Below are positions 60,101 to 64,000 of a stretch of DNA of 64,000 nt, in pieces (positions within the stretch are counted from its first letter, which is position 1; each line of letters begins with the position of its first letter). Under the pieces are notes generated by a model. The model ran no database searches. It worked only from the letters and a program-made list of their open reading frames with translations, and had not been told where the DNA came from. The stretch covers positions 12,927,501 through 12,991,500 of the forward strand of contig NC_092580.1 of NCBI RefSeq assembly GCF_037975245.1, in the 5' to 3' direction. Made by a program: the position numbers and the translations under genes. The DNA comes from Apostichopus japonicus (taxonomy: Eukaryota > Echinodermata > Holothuroidea > Aspidochirotida > Stichopodidae).

Positions 60101-62286
60101 GATTTACGACGACGGCAGGTCGATTACGTAATCACAAAACTTTCCTTGCTATAGCGTGCTATAATTGGAGCCAACAAAGCAGATATTTAAGCCCTGTGAA
60201 TAAAGATGACATAATTATAACATAACGTTAATTATAACATCGCACTCATGCGATGTGCTGTTAACCAGTAGAAACATATTCCATTTGATGCAAAATTGAT
60301 CACAATATTTAGTGCTGCAGACTTTGAATATTCACTTATATAAATAGCTATTATATGCCTATGCAGACAATTATATTTTAACCAGTATACTGTCCCGTGC
60401 TAACAACAGATCCTCATGGACAGAGTGTTTGCAGTTATTGTGGCAGAGCTGCTTATTTGGCCTTCCATAGAATTTTTTTTTAAAAAACAAGTTATTTATG
60501 TTTTGGGGTGTTGGGGGCCGACAGGCCAACACGGTCTTTACGAGTCAGCTAATTTGCACCATTTGCGTCCTACGTTGATAGATTTCAAGCATTTACGTGT
60601 GTTTCAACATTTCTTTTAGAGTCGTATATACCAACAGTTTAATTTTGTTTTTCGTGTTTTTTGTGACGAACTGAACGGTGTAAATATCTCTTTGTATAAA
60701 TACAAGTTGTTATGTTACGTTACTACGGACTTTCGTCAGTGTGTGCTATTATACACATCACCGGACATCACAGTTACCTTAACCAACATTTTTATTGAGG
60801 TACCTTTAATACATTTAGTCAAATTGCCGTGTACAGGTGGTGGCCATGCGTTATGATGTCAGTCAGTAAACATCGACTTATTCATATCAATTAAATCAAA
60901 TGAGGAGAGGAAATGTGAATCAGATATACGTTCTTCGTTTCTCGCGCTTTCACACGATACTCATCGCTGGCACAGTAACTACTGTACATATCTATGTAAC
61001 TCACGTTACCGTGTTACGAACACCTTAAGTAGTAATTACTGATGACGGTTGTGGGACATGAACAGTGCCACCTGACACCTGTAGCACATGTTACCATGTT
61101 ACGAACACTAAGTAGTAATTACTGATCACTGCATGGTTGTGGGACATTAATAGTGCCACCTGTAACACATGTTACTGTGTTACGAACACCGTAAGCAGTA
61201 ATTACTGATGACGGTTGTGGGACATGAACAGTGCCACCTGACACCTGTAGCACATGTTACCGTGTTACGAACACTAAGTAGTAATTACTGATCACTGCAC
61301 GGTTGTGGGACATTAATAGTGCCACCTGTAACACATGTTACTGTGTAACGAACACCGTAAGCAGTAATTACTGATGACGGTTGTGGGACATGAACATGAG
61401 AGCCACCTGTAACACGTTGCCGTGTTACGAACACTAAGTAGTAATTACTGATCACTGCACGGTTGTGGGACATTAATAGTGCCACCTGTAACACATGTTA
61501 CTGTGTTACGAACACCGTAAGCAGTAATTACTGATGCACGGTTGTGGGACATGAACATGAGAGCCACCTGTAACACGTTACCGTGTTACGAACACTAAGT
61601 AGTAATTACTGATCACTGCACGGTTGTGGGATATGAATAGTGCCACCTGTAACACATGTTACTGTGTTACGAACACCGTAAGCAGTAATTACTGATGCAC
61701 GGTTGTGGGACATGGACAATACCACCTGTAACACACGTTGCCGTGTTACGAACACTAAGTAGTAATAACTGATGCACGGTTGTGGGACATGAACAGTATA
61801 GTTGTTGTACCAGCTATCAGTATCGGCCGGCGTTTTACAGGAGGGGGGGGGGGGTATTGGTACCGTCCTTTCAAATTGAAAATGGCTTCTTGTTGATGCC
61901 ATGGAATTTTCAATGAGAATCCAAAACAATTTCCAAACTTGCATTAGGGGTTACCTTGCCCCCTATGGAAAATGAGTTGGAGCCCTGGCACAAATATATG
62001 TAACACTTCAGGTAAACATACTAACCAAGCAACAAAAAAACAAAACGAACACGATACTAATTGTTGTATCAATATATATGTTTATTCTCATTATTGTCGA
62101 AAATAAAACAATTTGTCTTTCAATTTTATACAAAATTCTTATATCTACTAAAATGAAGGGAAAAAGGAAAATTGAATTGTTTTCTATCAGTATTTGAATA
62201 ATAAATAGTAGGCCTAATATTTAAAAAATCGAAGGCTTCGAATATACCCCGTTTTTAATTTATTTCCACCCAGTGTCCTACCCTCC
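57155..62286. repeat. Array unit 7 (right edge, chimeric)
   Basis: Matches units 3 and 5 almost perfectly up to about 60205, then diverges. It lacks the TGATTGTTATACC segment, has no MITE at the AGATATAC site near 60925, and carries an enlarged satellite (60995-61830). It ends near 62286, where the CCCAGTGTCCTACCCTC region loses similarity to the inter-unit junction of other units. Confidence 0.9.
60995..61830. repeat. Expanded GTAACAC satellite, ten ~81-bp copies in dimeric order
   Basis: The block ACGAACAC recurs at about 61018, 61101, 61181, 61267, 61348, 61427, 61508, 61588, 61669 and 61748. Copies mostly alternate between AACACTAAGTAGTAATTACT and AACACCGTAAGCAGTAATTA, giving a ~160-bp dimer. 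Other units have only three or four monomers. Frames at 61285-61494 and 61606-61944 are readings of this repeat. Confidence 0.9.
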
Positions 62287-62645
62287 CACACCACCACGAT
62301 GAGGTAGATTAAGAGACAGAAACATCACTCAAGATTTGGTCCATCGATGGGAGCATTAAATGAACATCAAGCGGTACTTGTGTCAACTGTATGATTATAG
62401 TTCACGAGCATTCATATTTATCCCTACCCACCCACCCACCCCTCCCCCTCCAAATAAGTAACCCTCATTATTTTCTGACTGTCTACATATCTAGGCCTAT
62501 ACTTTGAGAGGTAAAGGTCGCCACGCCCCATTCCAACCCGCCCTGTGACTAATTACCCCGTGGGGCTGACATTGTGCATGGGAAGTCATTCCATTCTCCC
62601 AATGCACATCCTCTACATATGGTATTCTTGATATGATGATCAAAA
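62287..62645. other. Intergenic, no gene seen
   Basis: Contains a CCCACCCACCCACCCC run near 62426. It would include the 3' UTR of the small membrane protein gene on the minus strand. No further feature is visible. Confidence 0.5.
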
Positions 62646-62909
62646 TCATGTTCCCTTGAAAAAGTTGAATATTTTCTCCTTCATATCTGGATAGTATTCA
62701 TCAATCAGTTGACGTGTGTCTACATCTCTCAAAAATGCAACAAACTCTGATATAACCTGCTCTGCACTTTCGGAAGAGAAGTAAACCCCTAACGCCAACC
62801 CGATAATTAAAGTTATTAACGCGGACAATAACAAAAACCACACAGAGTTTAACAAACGCCAAAGTAACACCCCCAATATAAACAATACGAGAAATAGGAT
62901 CCAGTCCAT
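62646..62909 (-). CDS. Small two-helix membrane protein, unknown function
   Basis: An 87-residue frame. The product starts MDWILFLVLFILGVLLW and has two hydrophobic segments, about 3-19 and 22-44, separated by Arg/Asn near 18-21. A hydrophilic, helix-prone tail follows with DVDTRQLIDEYYPDMKEK and ends FNFFKGT. I prefer ATG 62909-62907 because its context TTAACCATGG is strong. The same frame is open upstream to 63014, and that 35-residue extension is polar and not convincing. The compact hydrophobic pattern with a charged tail is unlikely to be chance, but I recognise no family. It could also be one exon of a larger gene. No partner gene lies close by. Confidence 0.5.
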   Translation of the reverse strand: MDWILFLVLFILGVLLWRLLNSVWFLLLSALITLIIGLALGVYFSSESAEQVISEFVAFLRDVDTRQLIDEYYPDMKEKIFNFFKGT

Positions 62910-64000
62910 GGTTAATTTGGTATGGAATTGATGAAGCTTGTCACCTTTGCTGTTCCTCAAACAATCATCAGTTATGAATAGTATAAAACAAACGCTATTC
63001 TCTTTCTCTCTCAACTAAGTTCTTTAAATCAGATGTATAGGGCCTATATTGTCTCTTCGGCAGCTATAATGTAGCACGTCCCATAGCCTTGTTATGCTTA
63101 CGTTTTGAGGCCTAGCTTTTGTATTATAGGCCTCAAAGTGCAAGAAAAAACCGATAGTAAAATATCTCGTATTAATTAACTTTGATAGGAACGGCCAACT
63201 TCTTTCGGTTGTCTGTGTATTGAAAATAAAGTCACTTATGGCTTGCAGCGCGTTTCGTCGTTTCATGCAAGAATCACGTGACTATTCTGGTTAATCACGT
63301 ATTTGTGTACTGTGATACAGGGCTTTAGTACTCTAACACTGTATTATAGGTCTAGTAATAGTACCACGTCTCTGGATGTTCGGTATAGGCTACAGGCTAG
63401 CTCTGTGTTGTTTATCCGCTTCCTTGAAGTTCCCGAGACTTCTTTGAAAGCCTATTAAAGGCTGACTCTGTATCGTGTATTCCTGTGGACAAAAAGGATA
63501 AAACAACATATTTAAGTGTGAGCTGAATACATCATACAACCGGCATGAAACTTCCAACTAAACTGTATTTACATAGGACCAGCCTAGGCATACAGCAGAT
63601 TGTTCAAATTTGACCCGTAGCGGAGCCACTCGTATAAGCCTACGCCTCGAACACATTCTCACGTTAATCTTGAAGATCATGGCGTCTATAATGCTTGCAC
63701 ATACCGTGTCAATTGATCCCGCTGTGATGTTTAGCAGATCCACAGTCCGGCTATGAAACTGTTCACGAAATAGTCTCCGGTAAATTGAATTGCACGAGCC
63801 GTATGTAGTAACCCCTTACACTATTCTGCGTACACGACGAGTCCTTTGTGTGAACAAAGTCAACATGGCTAATTGTTAGGGGTAATAGCTTTATCATCTG
63901 TATAAATATGTAACACAGAATTTCTATCGGTGATAATTAACCTATTAGGGCTAACTTGAAAGTGTAATACAGCGTGCCTCACTGTTTGCGAAACTACGTG
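62910..64000. other. Right flank, no gene seen
   Basis: Possible 5' region of the small membrane protein gene. Frames up to 80 codons (63024-63266 minus, 63558-63743 minus) show no motif. AGGCCTA-type words occur near 63040 and 63110. Confidence 0.5.

Larger units (their letters stand above)
25613..62286. repeat. Macrosatellite-like tandem array, seven ~5 kb units in a 10.33 kb higher-order repeat
   Basis: The landmark AGCTATAGTTTCGTGTA recurs at 31205, 36477, 41533, 46813, 51871 and 57155. A variant of it (AGCGGTATAGTTTCG) starts unit 1 at 25613. Spacings are 5592, 5272, 5056, 5280, 5058 and 5284. Units 2, 4 and 6 (type X) are almost identical to one another, as are 3 and 5 plus parts of 1 and 7 (type Y). 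X and Y differ by indels and many substitutions. The X+Y dimer recurs at 10328-10342 bp. No conserved long coding frame is present. Each unit has a foldback, a TATA-like box and a GTAACAC satellite. Confidence 0.95.

Noticed and set aside
25613-62286. CRISPR array or ribosomal DNA as an explanation of the repeats
   Set aside because: Units are ~5 kb with no short repeat-spacer pattern and no rRNA-like conserved segments.

Overview
The window looks like nuclear DNA of a marine invertebrate deuterostome. An echinoderm is my best guess. I base this on low gene density, spliced transposase remnants with GT-AG introns, many MITE-type repeats and frequent AGGCCTA-type words. Species cannot be fixed from the sequence. 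No prokaryotic genes, rRNA or convincing tRNA genes are visible.

Layout. (1) 1-3441: non-coding flank with a ~145 bp tandem repeat. (2) 3442-16100: a dead Ty3/gypsy LTR retrotransposon on the minus strand, with short LTRs (160 and 174 bp) and a 5-bp target duplication GGTGC. It is split by an 8.6 kb hAT DNA transposon (4732-13377) carrying a six-exon transposase gene, also minus strand and also broken. The hAT element itself holds two non-autonomous hAT elements (6849-8086 and 11240-11581) and an orphan THAP-domain exon. A further small MITE (4164-4338) sits in the gypsy integrase. This gives a three-level nest whose order can be read from target site duplications. (3) 16101-24200: gene-poor, with several minisatellites, a long palindrome and a hAT MITE. 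(4) 24277-25428: the clearest host gene, an intronless drug/metabolite transporter (EamA, SLC35G1-like). (5) 25613-62286: a 36.7 kb tandem array of seven ~5.1-5.6 kb non-coding units. Alternate units are almost identical, so the array is a higher-order repeat with a 10.33 kb dimer in three near-perfect copies (about 29050-60206) between diverged edges. Units differ by dated MITE insertions with 8-bp target duplications. Each unit carries a foldback with GATTACGTAATC palindromes, a TATA-like box and an ~75-81 bp satellite rich in GTAACAC/GTGTTAC. (6) 62646-62909: a small two-helix membrane protein gene on the minus strand, then non-coding DNA to the end.

The most unusual feature is the macrosatellite-like array. 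Second is the mismatched-TSD hAT insertion with loss of the middle of the gypsy pol gene. There is no intact pathway or operon; the two plausible host genes appear unrelated.
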